Shown piece after piece: positions 1 to 8,762 of a stretch of 36,343 nucleotides of DNA. Source of the DNA: FEN-1219 sp964457725 (GTDB lineage Bacteria > Pseudomonadota > Gammaproteobacteria > Steroidobacterales > Rariloculaceae). The translations under genes were made by a program, and so were the position numbers. The notes beneath the pieces were generated by a model. It was not told the DNA's origin. It was given only the letters and a program-made list of their open reading frames with translations, and ran no database searches. Where the stretch lies: NCBI GenBank assembly GCA_964457725.1, contig CAYWGQ010000018.1, forward strand, positions 1 to 36,343, read 5' to 3'. Positions within the stretch are counted from its first letter, which is position 1, and every line of letters starts with the position of its first letter.

Positions 1-2
1 CG

Positions 3-1562
3 ATGGCGGGCAGCGCGTTCATCACGACGATCGACCGGCTCGAGCGGCCGTTCCTGTCGCTCGAGGCGGGCGAGTACGGCTGGAACCGGCTCGCCGGCGG
101 CGGCACCCGCGAGCTCGCGGGCGACGCGCTCCTGACCGGCATCGCCGAGGTGAAGACCTACGACGGCCCGTGGCAGCTCGACGAGGATCTCGAGCACGCC
201 TCGGTATGGGGCAAGTACCTGCGGCCGACCGACACCGGGACGCTCGCGTTCACGCTCTGGGGCTACGAGGCCGAGTGGCGGCCGAGCGAGCAGATTCCGG
301 AGCGAGCGATCGGCACGGCCGTCTGCCCGGATGCATTCTGCGCGCTCGACCCGACGGCGACCGGGGAGACGTCGCGCTGGATCGGCGGCGTGCAGTTCGA
401 CGGCCGCGATTGGCGGGCGTCCGGGTACCTGCAGTACTACGACTGGCAGATGCTGTCGAACCCGACGTACGACTTCCAGATCAACCAGTTCGATCGCCGC
501 TGGACGGCCGGTGGCCGCGCCGAGCGCGTCGTCCTCGATCGCTCGAGCGTCGAGGTCACCGCCGGCGCGGAGTTTCGCCACGACGACATCTCGAAGGTCG
601 GCCTCGACCATACCGACGGCGGCGTGTTCGTCGAGAACGTCTCGTCGAACTCGATCGTCGAGACTTCGGTCGGCGCGTTCGTCGAAGCGTCGTGGTTCCC
701 GACGGACCGGTTGCGCCTGCTGACCGGTCTTCGCGGCGATCTCTACGACTTCGACGCGGATGCGTTGACGCCGGGCAGCTTCGAGGGCGACGAGACCGAC
801 AGCCGCGTATCGCCGAAGCTCGGCGTCGCCTACGCGATGTCGGACGCGGTCGAGCTCTACGGCAACTGGGGGCGCGGCTTTCACTCGAACGACGCGCGCG
901 GCGTCGTCAACGAGGACGAGCCGGTGCCCGGCCTCGTGAAGGGCACCGGTTACGAAGGCGGTGCGCGCTTCGAGATCGGCAGCTTGCGGCTCACCGCGGC
1001 GTACTGGTGGCTCGAGCTCGACAGCGAGCTGCTGTTCGTCGGCGATTCGAACTCGGTGGAGCCGAAAGGCGCGTCGAAACGGCGCGGCTACGAGCTGACC
1101 GCGTTCTGGCAGCCGCTCGACTGGCTCGGGATCGACGCGGTGTACACCGGCAGCCGCGCACGCTTCGTCGACAATCCCGAAGGGCGATACATCGACGGCG
1201 CGATCGAGAACGCGGGGCAGCTCGGCATCACGGCGGTTCGCGATCGTTGGGAGGCGAGCCTTCGTGTCCGCCACCTCGGCGAGTATCCGCTGCTGCCGGA
1301 CAACTCGATTCGCGCCGATTCGGAGACTTCGGTGAACGTCCGCGGCGCCTATCGCGTAGGACGCGCGACGATCTACGGCGAGGTGCTGAACCTGTTCGAC
1401 GCCGACGGCAAGGACATCGTCTACTACTACGAGGCGTACGTGCCGGGCGTCGACCCGCCCGGTCTCACATCGGAGGACATCGACTGCTCCGTCGTGAACT
1501 GCCGGATGAGCCGCGCGGAAGAGCCCCGCACGCTCAGGATCGGCGTGAAGTACGCGTTCTGA
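3..1562 (+). CDS. TonB-dependent outer-membrane receptor, C-terminal part (5' truncated by window edge)
   Basis: About 519 residues are visible, nearly all beta-barrel. The signal peptide, TonB box and most of the plug lie upstream of the window, since receptors of this kind usually run 650-750 residues. The sequence alternates polar and hydrophobic residues in strand-like blocks and ends in Phe (GVKYAF), the usual BAM-recognition end of outer-membrane barrels. Extracellular-looking segments carry two cysteine pairs (CPDAFC and CSVVNC). It is a paralog of the receptor at 3842-5878: both contain YDGPW, AEW...QIP, FHSNDARG and LDSELLF in the same order. The ligand cannot be told from sequence. 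Siderophore, cobalamin or carbohydrate uptake are all possible. The family is secure; the true start is not visible. Confidence 0.9.
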   Translation: MAGSAFITTIDRLERPFLSLEAGEYGWNRLAGGGTRELAGDALLTGIAEVKTYDGPWQLDEDLEHASVWGKYLRPTDTGTLAFTLWGYEAEWRPSEQIPERAIGTAVCPDAFCALDPTATGETSRWIGGVQFDGRDWRASGYLQYYDWQMLSNPTYDFQINQFDRRWTAGGRAERVVLDRSSVEVTAGAEFRHDDISKVGLDHTDGGVFVENVSSNSIVETSVGAFVEASWFPTDRLRLLTGLRGDLYDFDADALTPGSFEGDETDSRVSPKLGVAYAMSDAVELYGNWGRGFHSNDARGVVNEDEPVPGLVKGTGYEGGARFEIGSLRLTAAYWWLELDSELLFVGDSNSVEPKGASKRRGYELTAFWQPLDWLGIDAVYTGSRARFVDNPEGRYIDGAIENAGQLGITAVRDRWEASLRVRHLGEYPLLPDNSIRADSETSVNVRGAYRVGRATIYGEVLNLFDADGKDIVYYYEAYVPGVDPPGLTSEDIDCSVVNCRMSRAEEPRTLRIGVKYAF

Positions 1563-1566
1563 GCGC

Positions 1567-1604
1567 GGCCGGGCGAGGGCGCTCGGCGGCGCTCTCGCCC
1601 GGCC
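1567..1604 (+). terminator. GC-rich hairpin after the first TonB receptor
   Basis: An 11-bp perfect inverted repeat (GGCCGGGCGAG at 1567-1577, CTCGCCCGGCC at 1594-1604) begins 4 nt after the receptor stop codon. The 16-nt interior can pair further (GCGC with GCGC). No T-tract follows, so it may terminate weakly or protect the 3' end rather than act as a classical intrinsic terminator. Confidence 0.5.
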
Positions 1605-1647
1605 TGCGACGATCGGTCGCAGCCGCGCACGCGCGAGTGCGGCATTT

Positions 1648-1683
1648 GGTCGCACGACCCGCGCTCGCACCGCTTCCTAGAAT
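1648..1683 (+). promoter_or_regulatory. Possible operator and -10 element upstream of the second TonB receptor
   Basis: The 162-nt gap between the two receptors holds a 12-bp dyad GGTCG-CA-CGACC at 1648-1659; its half GGTCGCA also occurs at 1615-1621. TAGAAT at 1678-1683 resembles a -10 hexamer and lies about 40 nt before the TTG start. No convincing -35 is present. This is weak evidence in GC-rich DNA. No Fur-box-like sequence is visible. Confidence 0.2.
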
Positions 1684-1724
1684 CCCCGTATCGATCGGGC
1701 ACGTTCTGATACGAGGAGAGACGA

Positions 1725-3830
1725 TTGATTCGGCGTCGACGACGGCGGCTCGCGCATGCGGTATGGCGGGCCGCGCTGCTCGCGCCGCTCGCGGGCGGCG
1801 CCGTGCGCGCCGACGACCGGCCGCTCGAGACCGTCGTGGTCACGGAGCGTGCGCGAAGCGGCTTCGCGGGCGAGGCCGCCTCGATCCCGGGCGGCGCGAC
1901 GGCGCTCGACGGCGCGGCGCTCCGCGAGCGCAGCGTCGCGAATCTCGCCGACCTGCTGCGCTACGTGCCGGGCGTCTGGTCCGCTTCCCATACCGGCGAC
2001 GACCGCGTCTTCTTCTCGAGCCGCGGCTCGAATCTCGACGCGACGGACTACGACATGAACGGCATCAAGCTGCTCCAAGACGGCTTGCCGGTCACGAGCG
2101 CGGACGGTAACAACCACAATAGGGTGCTCGATCCGCTGTCCGCGGAGCACGCGATCGTCGCCCGCGGGGCGAACGCGCTCGAGTACGGCGCGAGCACCTT
2201 GGGCGGCGCGATCGAGTTCATGAGCCCGACCGCGCGGGCCGGGGCCGGGCGCGAGGCCTTCGCGAGCGCCGGCAGCCACGGTCAGCTGCTCGCGCGCGTC
2301 ACGACGGGCGGCACCGCCGGTGCGCGCGACGCGCTCGACGCGCTCGTCACCGTCGAGGGCAAGCGCCGGGACGGTTACCGCGAGCATGCGAGCCAGCGCC
2401 GCGCCGGGCTCTACGCGAATGCGGGATATCGTCCGTCCGACCGGGTCGAGACGCGCGTCTACTTGACGTTGCTCGACAACGATCAGGAGCTGCCGGGCTC
2501 GCTGACCGCCGCGCAAGCGGCTGCGGCACCCGGCGCGGCGAGCGCGGAAGCTCGCGGCGGCGACTATCGCCTCGACGTGCGCACCGCTCGTCTCGCGAGC
2601 AGGACCTTGTGGTCGCTCGGTCGGGGCGGGAGCTTCGAGCTAGGCGTCTCCTACGAGCAGCAAAGCCTCTATCACCCGATCGTCGACCGCATCATGGTCG
2701 ACATCGGCGGGGAGCCGGTCGAGGTGTTCAGCCTGCTGATCGACACCCGGCACGAGAACGCGAACGCCGTCGCGCGGTACCGTCGGGACTTCGGGCGGCA
2801 CGAGCTGCTGCTCGGCCTGAACCGCGCGGAGAGCAGCGTCGACGGCGGGCACTACCGGAATCTGTCCGGCCGCCGGAACGGCTTACGCGCGCGCATCGAC
2901 AATCGCGCGTCGAGCACCGAGCTCTACGCGGTCGACCGCTTTCGCGCGACCGACCGGCTCACGCTCGAGCTCGCGGCCCAGGCGGTCGCGGCCGAGCGCG
3001 ACGTGCGGACCGAGGACGTCGCGAGCGGCGCCGTGACCCGGCCGCGCGGCCGCTACTCGCGCGTGAATCCGCGGCTAGGCTTCATCTACGAGCTTCGCGA
3101 CGGGATCGATCTGTACGGGAATGCGAGCCGGCTGTTCGAGCCGCCGACGAACTACGAGCTCGAGGACGAGGCGAGCGGCACCGGCGCCGTGCTGGCGCCG
3201 ATGAGGGGCACGGTGCTCGAGCTCGGCGCGCGCGGCGGGAGGGAGCGGGGCGAGCGCACCGCGTTGCGCTGGGAGGTGTCGTTGTACCGGGCGACGATCG
3301 ACGACGAGATCCTCTCCGTCGACGATCCGTTCGCGCCCGGCACGAGCCTGTCGGCGAACGTCGATCGGACCGTCCACGCCGGCGTCGAGGCGGCGTTCGG
3401 CGCGGACGTCCGGATCGGCCGGGCCGGCGCCTCGATTGCGCCGCAGCTCGCGTTGTCCGTGAACGATTTCCAGTTCTCCGGCGACCCGGTGTACGGCGAC
3501 AACGAGCTGCCCGCGGCGCCGGGTTACGTGCTGCGCGCGGAAGTGCTGTACCGCCATCCGCGCGGGTTCTACGCGGGGCCTACGTTCGACGTCGTCGACG
3601 AGCGGTTCGCCGACTTCGCGAACACGTATCGCGTGCCGTCCTACAGCCTGATCGGCTTGCGCGCCGGCTGGGCGAACGAGCGCTGGCGTACGTTCCTCGA
3701 GCTCAGGAACCTCCGCGATCGCAGCTACGTCGGGAGCCACGGCGTGCGGAACTCGGCCGCGCCCGACGCGCCGATTCTGAACCCGGGCGAGCCGCGTTCG
3801 GCCTATCTCGGCGTCCAGGCCCGGTTCTGA
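1725..3830 (+). CDS. TonB-dependent receptor (FecA-like plug)
   Basis: A 701-residue outer-membrane active transporter. The start is TTG at 1725, chosen because AGGAG (1713-1717) lies 7 nt upstream and the reading gives an Arg-rich n-region, a hydrophobic core and an Ala-rich cleavage site near residue 30 (VRA-DD). A TonB-box-like stretch (LETVVVTERA) follows. The plug, about residues 50-160, has the NLADLLRYVPGV and GNNHNRVLDPLS motifs seen in FecA-like receptors, then ALEYGASTLGGAIEF. The rest is a barrel ending in QARF with terminal Phe. The stop is only 11 nt from the stop of the convergent receptor gene, so the two transcripts must overlap or share termination. The substrate is unknown; ferric chelates are the default guess for FecA-like plugs. 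Confidence 0.93.
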   Translation: MIRRRRRRLAHAVWRAALLAPLAGGAVRADDRPLETVVVTERARSGFAGEAASIPGGATALDGAALRERSVANLADLLRYVPGVWSASHTGDDRVFFSSRGSNLDATDYDMNGIKLLQDGLPVTSADGNNHNRVLDPLSAEHAIVARGANALEYGASTLGGAIEFMSPTARAGAGREAFASAGSHGQLLARVTTGGTAGARDALDALVTVEGKRRDGYREHASQRRAGLYANAGYRPSDRVETRVYLTLLDNDQELPGSLTAAQAAAAPGAASAEARGGDYRLDVRTARLASRTLWSLGRGGSFELGVSYEQQSLYHPIVDRIMVDIGGEPVEVFSLLIDTRHENANAVARYRRDFGRHELLLGLNRAESSVDGGHYRNLSGRRNGLRARIDNRASSTELYAVDRFRATDRLTLELAAQAVAAERDVRTEDVASGAVTRPRGRYSRVNPRLGFIYELRDGIDLYGNASRLFEPPTNYELEDEASGTGAVLAPMRGTVLELGARGGRERGERTALRWEVSLYRATIDDEILSVDDPFAPGTSLSANVDRTVHAGVEAAFGADVRIGRAGASIAPQLALSVNDFQFSGDPVYGDNELPAAPGYVLRAEVLYRHPRGFYAGPTFDVVDERFADFANTYRVPSYSLIGLRAGWANERWRTFLELRNLRDRSYVGSHGVRNSAAPDAPILNPGEPRSAYLGVQARF

Positions 3831-3841
3831 CGGGCTCCGGC

Positions 3842-5878
3842 TCAGAGCTTCCAGGCGACGTACAACCGGGCCGTCCGCGGCTCGATCGGGTGGAAGTGCA
3901 CGTCCTCGACGCCGCCCGCGGGCTCGCCCGGCAGCCGTGAGGCGTAGAAGTAGGTGATGTCGTCGTCGCGCGAATCGAGCGCGTTCAGCACGTCGAGGCG
4001 CACCTCGTATCTCGGCCGCTCGACGCCGAGCGACAGGTTCACGACGGTCGAGGATTCGGACTCGACGCTGCCGTCCTCGACGAGCGGCCGCGGCCCGAAG
4101 TAACGCGCCCGTGCGCTGCCGAAGAGCCCGCTCGGCCCGCGGAACGAGACGCCCGCCGAGACGACGCGGTCGATCGCGCCGGGGATGCGGTCGTCGTCGC
4201 CGGCACCCTCGAACCTCGAGTCGGTCCACGCGAGCTCGACGTCGAACGTGAGCCGCTCACTCGGCCGATAGTAGAGCGGGATCTCGAGCCCGTAACGGCG
4301 GCTCGGCAGGCTCGCCTCCGTGCTGCCCGCATCGCCGATGAACAAGAGCTCCGAGTCGAGCTCGAGATACCACAGCGACGCGGAGACGTTCACGCGGCGG
4401 TCGACGAAGCTGCGGAAGCCGACTTCGAGCTGCCTCGAGTCGACGAGCGGGCTCACGCGCTCGGCCGGCTCGCCGGTCGCCGGGTCGATCGTGATCGTCG
4501 TGCCGCGCGCGTCGTTGCTGTGGAAGGCGGCGCCGGCGCTCGCGTAGAGCTCGGTTGCGGCGCCGAGCGTGTAGATCACGCTCGCTTTCGGCGCGGCCGT
4601 CGAGTCCGACGCGCGGCCCGAGTTCGCGGGCAAGTCGCTCTCGACGTCGAAGTCGTAGTGGTCGGCGCGCACGCCGAGCACCGTGCGGACCCGGTCCGAC
4701 CAGCGCGTCTCGGCCGAGTAGTACACGCCGATCGAGCGCTGCTCGACGGCGTCGCGGCGCACGGTCCCGTGGCGCTCGCGGGCGGCCGTGCGGTAGAGGC
4801 CGACCTCGTCGATGTCGTCGTAGCGGAGCATCGCGCCGAGCGTGTGCAGCGTGCTCGCGCGGCTCCCGAACGAGTACGCGAAGTCGCCGCCGCCGATCGT
4901 TCGCCGATCACGCTGCTCGAACTGGTCTCCCGCGTCCGGGTCGTCGAGCCAGTACGTGAAGTTCGAGAAGAGCGCGAGGTCGTAGCGAATCGCGTAGGCG
5001 TTCAGCCGCGCCCGCCCGCCGCCGAGCTCGCCGGACCATGCGCCCGAGAGGCTGTAGCGTGACGTGTCGCCGCCGAGCGTCGTGTCGATGGAGCCGAACG
5101 GCGCGAGCAGGCCCGCGTCGACCGCACGTCGCGGGATCTGGTCCGCGGCGTTCCATTCGGCCGCGTACGCCATCGCCGTGATGTCCCACGTGCCGCCGTT
5201 GCGGCCGTCGGCCGAGTAGCGGAGCAGCAGGTTGTCGCGCTGCAGATCCTCGCTCACGTCCGTCCACGGGCCGTCGTAGCGGTGCGCCTGCACGCCGAAC
5301 GTGAGGTCGCCCGCGCCGGCCGCGACGCTGTCGGCGACGAGAAGCCGCCGGTAGCCGTCCTCGCCGAGGCCCGCCTTCACCATCCCTTCGTCGAGCCGCC
5401 GGGCCGTCGTCAGATGGGCCGAGCCGGCCGAGGAGAAGTCGGATACCTCCGCGTAATAGGCTCCCTTCCGGTACTCGAGCCGCTCGACGAGCTCCGGGAT
5501 CAGGAAGTTCAGATCCGTATAGCCCTGGCCGTGGCCGTGCGTGGGCAGGTTGACCGGCATGCCGTCGACCCAGGTCGCGAAATCGGTCCCGTGGTCGAGA
5601 TTGAAGCCGCGCAGGAACATCTGGTTCGACTTACCGGTGCCGCTGTGCTGGGTCATGATCAGGCCCGGCACGGCCTCGAGCAGCTCGCCGGTGCGAAGCA
5701 GCGGCCGAAGCGCGAGCTCCTCACGGCCGACGACGCCCTGCGATGCGCTCGAGCCGTAGCCGAGCGGGTCGTCCCAGCGGCCCCGCACGAGAAGCTCCTC
5801 GGCGACGGTGGGCGTCTCTTGCGCCGACACGGCGAGCGGGGCCGCCGCTACGAGCGGCCAGAGAATGCGAGCGCGCAT
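3842..5878 (-). CDS. TonB-dependent receptor, paralog of the first receptor
   Basis: A 678-residue receptor. ATG at 5878 is preferred over an upstream in-frame start at 5941 because it opens directly onto a signal peptide (MRARILWPLVAAAPLAVSAQ) and has GAGG about 8 nt upstream. The plug follows, with GELLEAVPGLIMTQHSGTG, MFLRGFNLDHGTDF, THGHGQGYTDLNFLIPEL and YRKGAYYAEV. The His-containing THGHGQGY loop is distinctive. The barrel shares YDGPW, AEW, FHSNDARG and LDSELLF with the receptor at the window start. The protein ends in AWKL, so it lacks a terminal Phe. It is divergent from the exported protein at 6076 across about 200 nt holding a candidate operator. The ligand is unknown. Confidence 0.93.
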   Translation of the reverse strand: MRARILWPLVAAAPLAVSAQETPTVAEELLVRGRWDDPLGYGSSASQGVVGREELALRPLLRTGELLEAVPGLIMTQHSGTGKSNQMFLRGFNLDHGTDFATWVDGMPVNLPTHGHGQGYTDLNFLIPELVERLEYRKGAYYAEVSDFSSAGSAHLTTARRLDEGMVKAGLGEDGYRRLLVADSVAAGAGDLTFGVQAHRYDGPWTDVSEDLQRDNLLLRYSADGRNGGTWDITAMAYAAEWNAADQIPRRAVDAGLLAPFGSIDTTLGGDTSRYSLSGAWSGELGGGRARLNAYAIRYDLALFSNFTYWLDDPDAGDQFEQRDRRTIGGGDFAYSFGSRASTLHTLGAMLRYDDIDEVGLYRTAARERHGTVRRDAVEQRSIGVYYSAETRWSDRVRTVLGVRADHYDFDVESDLPANSGRASDSTAAPKASVIYTLGAATELYASAGAAFHSNDARGTTITIDPATGEPAERVSPLVDSRQLEVGFRSFVDRRVNVSASLWYLELDSELLFIGDAGSTEASLPSRRYGLEIPLYYRPSERLTFDVELAWTDSRFEGAGDDDRIPGAIDRVVSAGVSFRGPSGLFGSARARYFGPRPLVEDGSVESESSTVVNLSLGVERPRYEVRLDVLNALDSRDDDITYFYASRLPGEPAGGVEDVHFHPIEPRTARLYVAWKL

Positions 5879-5924
5879 CGTGGACCTCGGATTTTCGTCC
5901 TTTCGAAGAGGCGCCCTTTTGTAG

Positions 5925-5981
5925 CACATCGCGGTGTGCACGACGACGCCGCCGCGCGCTCGCCGTCGGTGTCGCGATGTG
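5925..5981. promoter_or_regulatory. Candidate operator pair in the divergent TonB receptor / exported protein spacer
   Basis: CACATCGCGGTGTG (5925-5938) is a near-perfect 14-bp dyad (CACA-N6-TGTG with a CGCG core). Its left nine bases, CACATCGCG, recur inverted as CGCGATGTG at 5973-5981, so the two sites face each other with centres about 48 bp apart. The first site lies 47-60 nt before the receptor start codon, next to TACAAA, a possible -10 for that gene. The layout suits a dimeric repressor or activator of one or both divergent genes. No regulator gene is adjacent. Confidence 0.35.
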
Positions 5982-6075
5982 TGATGCAGTGCTCACTCGC
6001 GAGCGCATGCACAGGGTTGTCGCCCGCGCGCTTTGACGGCACCATTGCGTTCACTACCGATGTGGGACAGGTAGG

Positions 6076-7101
6076 ATGCTCGGGCGTGTCGGGTGGGGAC
6101 TCGCGCTCGCGGCGTTGCTCTGGGGGCGAGCAGGCTGCGCGGACGAAATCCTCTCCTATCTCAATCTTTCGTCGCAGGACAAGCTCCATAGCCAGGTAGG
6201 GCTCTTCCTCGGCGGCGCGGCCGCGTCGGTGAAAGCGAACGTCACGCTCGAGGGCGTCGACGGGCGAACCCGCGTGCTGCCGAGCGTCACGTCGCACTTC
6301 ACCGGCGGCGAATGGCTCGACGTGCGCTCCGTGCTGACCTACGGCGATTGGAACGGCAGCGACGGCGGCGGCTCGAGCGTCGCGACGAAGATCTCGATCC
6401 GCTCGGTGCTCCCGGGCGTCACCGGCATCGAGGGCGACGTCAAGCACACCGCCGAGCAGGTGAGCCAGTCGCTCCGGTTCGGCTTCGCGGACGTCGGCAT
6501 CCGGGCGCTCGGCGGCGCGCCGATCAACGTCCGCAGCGCTCTGACGCTGCGCAACGGCGGACCGTCGACCGAGCCCTCGAGCTTCAACTCCTCGATCAGC
6601 GTCGGCCAGGCGCTCGACCTGAGCACCGTCTGGCAGCTCGGGGCCGACGGCTACGACACGCGGCTCACGTATCGTGCATCCTCCGCGGTCGTCGAGCAGG
6701 TCGTCGCGGGCCTGCGCCGCGCCCCGAACGGCGAGATCGCGCAGTCGCTCGGCGTGCGGTTCCCGGACGTCTCGCGGAGCCGCGAGGTCGGGCCGGAGCT
6801 CAGGCTCACGAGCGGCGCGACGCTCGAGGAGACGCTGTCGCCGAGCGGCATCGAGACGCTCCGAATGGGCTTCGAGACGACGATCGCGGGGCTGCGCTCG
6901 GCGCTCGTCGGCGGCATCAGCAAGCTCAGCCTGAAGCTCGAGCAGCCGCTCGAGGACGGCAGCGACGAGCGCGCGTCGCTCGCGTACGACCACGCGTGGG
7001 CCCCGCGCGACGAGACGTCGATCGCGCTCAATCTGAAGATGCTGCGCGAGGCGGGAGAAGTCGAGCCGACCTTCGGCGTGACCTGGCGCTCCAAGTTCTA
7101 G
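6076..7101 (+). CDS. Exported protein of unknown family, probable beta-rich or barrel protein
   Basis: A 341-residue protein I do not recognise. It has a signal peptide (residues 1-21, ending GRAGCA). The cysteine before the cleavage region is not in a good lipobox, so Sec/SPI export is likelier than lipidation. The rest is a run of short alternating segments rich in Ser, Gly and Arg (for example SLRFGFADVGIRAL and KLSLKLEQPL), and the last residue is Phe in VTWRSKF. Both features fit an outer-membrane barrel or beta-helical secreted protein. AGGTAGG lies directly before the ATG, and TTGACG at 6033-6038 may be a -35. It is divergent from a TonB receptor, which suggests, without proving, a surface role. 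Confidence 0.7.
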   Translation: MLGRVGWGLALAALLWGRAGCADEILSYLNLSSQDKLHSQVGLFLGGAAASVKANVTLEGVDGRTRVLPSVTSHFTGGEWLDVRSVLTYGDWNGSDGGGSSVATKISIRSVLPGVTGIEGDVKHTAEQVSQSLRFGFADVGIRALGGAPINVRSALTLRNGGPSTEPSSFNSSISVGQALDLSTVWQLGADGYDTRLTYRASSAVVEQVVAGLRRAPNGEIAQSLGVRFPDVSRSREVGPELRLTSGATLEETLSPSGIETLRMGFETTIAGLRSALVGGISKLSLKLEQPLEDGSDERASLAYDHAWAPRDETSIALNLKMLREAGEVEPTFGVTWRSKF

Positions 7102-7184
7102 CGGTCGCCGGGCGCGGCGCGCGCCGCTTGACGCTGCCGAGCACGCGATTCACAGTGGAGCGGTCAGCCTGCTTCGCACTCGTC

Positions 7185-7496
7185 ATGCTCGTCACGTTCC
7201 GCACCAAAGCCTACGCGAACATCACGATGTTCGGCGACGTCGCGAAAACGCTGCTGAAGCTGATGGGCCACAGCGGCGAGGTGCCGAGCGCGATTCGCGC
7301 CGAGGACGTGCCGGCCGCGCTCGAGCGGCTGGAGCGGTCGATCGAAGCCTACCGGCAGCCCCCGGGCGCCGGCGCGGGCGAGCGCGACGAGGAGGAGGGC
7401 GGCGAGCGCCCCGTCAGCCTCGCGACGCGCGCGCTGCCGCTGATCGAGCTCTTGAAGGCCGCCGCGGCCCGGAATGCGGACGTCACCTGGAGCTGA
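7185..7496 (+). CDS. DUF1840 family protein
   Basis: A 103-residue cytosolic protein matching DUF1840: it opens with MLVTFRTKAYANITMFGDVA, followed by LLKLMGHSGEVPSAI, which is the conserved core. A variable acidic linker (GERDEEEGGE) separates it from the C-terminal helix RALPLIELLKAA. Family length is about 100-110 residues, so it is complete. ATG 7185 is chosen by family homology; a GTG ten codons upstream (7155) is in frame but would add non-family residues. No clear Shine-Dalgarno is seen. The function is unknown. It ends 24 nt before the end of the convergent amidohydrolase gene. Confidence 0.88.
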   Translation: MLVTFRTKAYANITMFGDVAKTLLKLMGHSGEVPSAIRAEDVPAALERLERSIEAYRQPPGAGAGERDEEEGGERPVSLATRALPLIELLKAAAARNADVTWS

Positions 7497-7520
7497 GCCT
7501 CGATTCGGGCTTTCCTCCAA

Positions 7521-8681
7521 CTACAGCGAGAACACGCGCTCGGCGTTGCCCTGGAAGAAGCGCTTCTTGTCCTCGTCCTCGAGCGCGAGCGCGTCCATCG
7601 CGACGACTTCCTGCGGGTCCGCCTGGTACGGGTAGTCCATCGCGTAGAGCACCCGATCGACGCCGAGCACGGACTGCGCGAACAGGATCGCGGGCTCCCA
7701 AGCCATCCCGCTCGTCGTGATGTAGACGTTGTCCCGCATGTAGTCGCTCGGCCGCTTCGCGAGCTTCTTCTCGCCGCGGCCCTCCCGGACCGTGCGCTGC
7801 ATGTAGTCGATCCGGTAGAGCATGTACGGAATCCCTTCGCCGCCGTGGCCGATCACGATCTGCAGGCTCGGGAACCGGTCGAACACGCCGGCCGTGATCA
7901 TCGCGATCGTGTGGAGCGCGACGTCCGCGGCGAAGCCGAGGATGCCCGCCTCGAGGCCGCGATCGAGGTAGGGGCGCAGCATGCCCGGCGGCAGATCGCG
8001 CGGGTGGATGTAGATCGGCACGCCGAGCGCCTCGGCGGCCTCGAGGAGCTCCCAGTACTTCTGATCGTCGAGGTACTCGCCCTTCGTATGCGAGTTCACG
8101 ACGGCGCCCTTCAGCCCGAGCCGCTCGACGGCCCGCTCGAGCTCCTGCGCCGCCCGGCGCGGGTCCTGCGGCGCGACCGCCGCGAGCCCGGCGAAGCGGT
8201 CCGGATGGCGGGCGATCGCCTCGGCGAGCTGATCGTTGCTGTCGGCCGCGAGCGCGGTGGCCTTGTCCGCGGCGAATACCTGCACGCCGGGAGCGGTCAG
8301 GGACAGGATCTGCACGTCGATGCCGAGCCGGTCCATCGCGGCGATGCGTCCGTCGCCGACGTCGAGCAGCGCGCGGAGCGTCGGCAGCGGCGTATCCGCA
8401 CCCTGCGCGTAGTAGCGTGCGCCGAACGCGACGAATCCCGGCTCGTCGGGCGGGTTCGAGTCGATCAGCCGCTTCGCCTCGTCCGCGATCTCGCGCGTGA
8501 TCCAGGCCTCCTCGGTCGCGATGCGCTTGTAGCCCGGGTTCCGCGCGATCGGCGCTACGCCCTCGGCGCCGGAGGCGGAGACCGCGCTGCGCGCCGGCGC
8601 CTGTGCAGCGGCCGACGCCGCCTGCAAGACCGCGCCCGCGCTCAGCATGCCTTGGAGGATCGTTCTTCGTGTTGTGTTCAT
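7521..8681 (-). CDS. Tat-exported amidohydrolase_2 family protein (decarboxylase-like)
   Basis: A 386-residue metal-dependent hydrolase or decarboxylase of the 2,3-dihydroxybenzoate / gamma-resorcylate decarboxylase relatives. The N terminus is a twin-arginine signal (NTTRRTILQG, then an Ala-rich h-region ending near residue 28), so the folded enzyme probably acts in the periplasm. In the barrel, the usual N-terminal HxH is replaced by EEAW (residues 57-60), as in dihydroxybenzoate decarboxylases, where Glu binds the metal. Other probable metal ligands are His226 (YIHPR), His279 (IGHGGEG) and Asp349 (AMDYPYQ). GAGAAG precedes ATG 8681. The substrate is unknown; an aromatic acid or lactone-like compound would fit the aromatic-degradation genes elsewhere in the window. 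It is divergent from the DUF938 gene. Confidence 0.87.
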   Translation of the reverse strand: MNTTRRTILQGMLSAGAVLQAASAAAQAPARSAVSASGAEGVAPIARNPGYKRIATEEAWITREIADEAKRLIDSNPPDEPGFVAFGARYYAQGADTPLPTLRALLDVGDGRIAAMDRLGIDVQILSLTAPGVQVFAADKATALAADSNDQLAEAIARHPDRFAGLAAVAPQDPRRAAQELERAVERLGLKGAVVNSHTKGEYLDDQKYWELLEAAEALGVPIYIHPRDLPPGMLRPYLDRGLEAGILGFAADVALHTIAMITAGVFDRFPSLQIVIGHGGEGIPYMLYRIDYMQRTVREGRGEKKLAKRPSDYMRDNVYITTSGMAWEPAILFAQSVLGVDRVLYAMDYPYQADPQEVVAMDALALEDEDKKRFFQGNAERVFSL

Positions 8682-8762
8682 CGGCCGCTTCTCTATGATC
8701 GATCGGCCATCGGTTGATGGCGGCGACCCAATGGTACCGGTCTTCACGAGGGCGGCGAAGCG

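Noticed and set aside
170..2110. A long plus-strand frame across the first receptor and into the second
   Set aside because: It is a +1/+2 shadow frame made of Arg-rich low-information sequence and contradicts the receptor frames.
8707..8720. CCATC-GGTT-GATGG dyad between the amidohydrolase and DUF938 genes
   Set aside because: Five-base arms are expected by chance in a window of this size and nothing else supports an operator.
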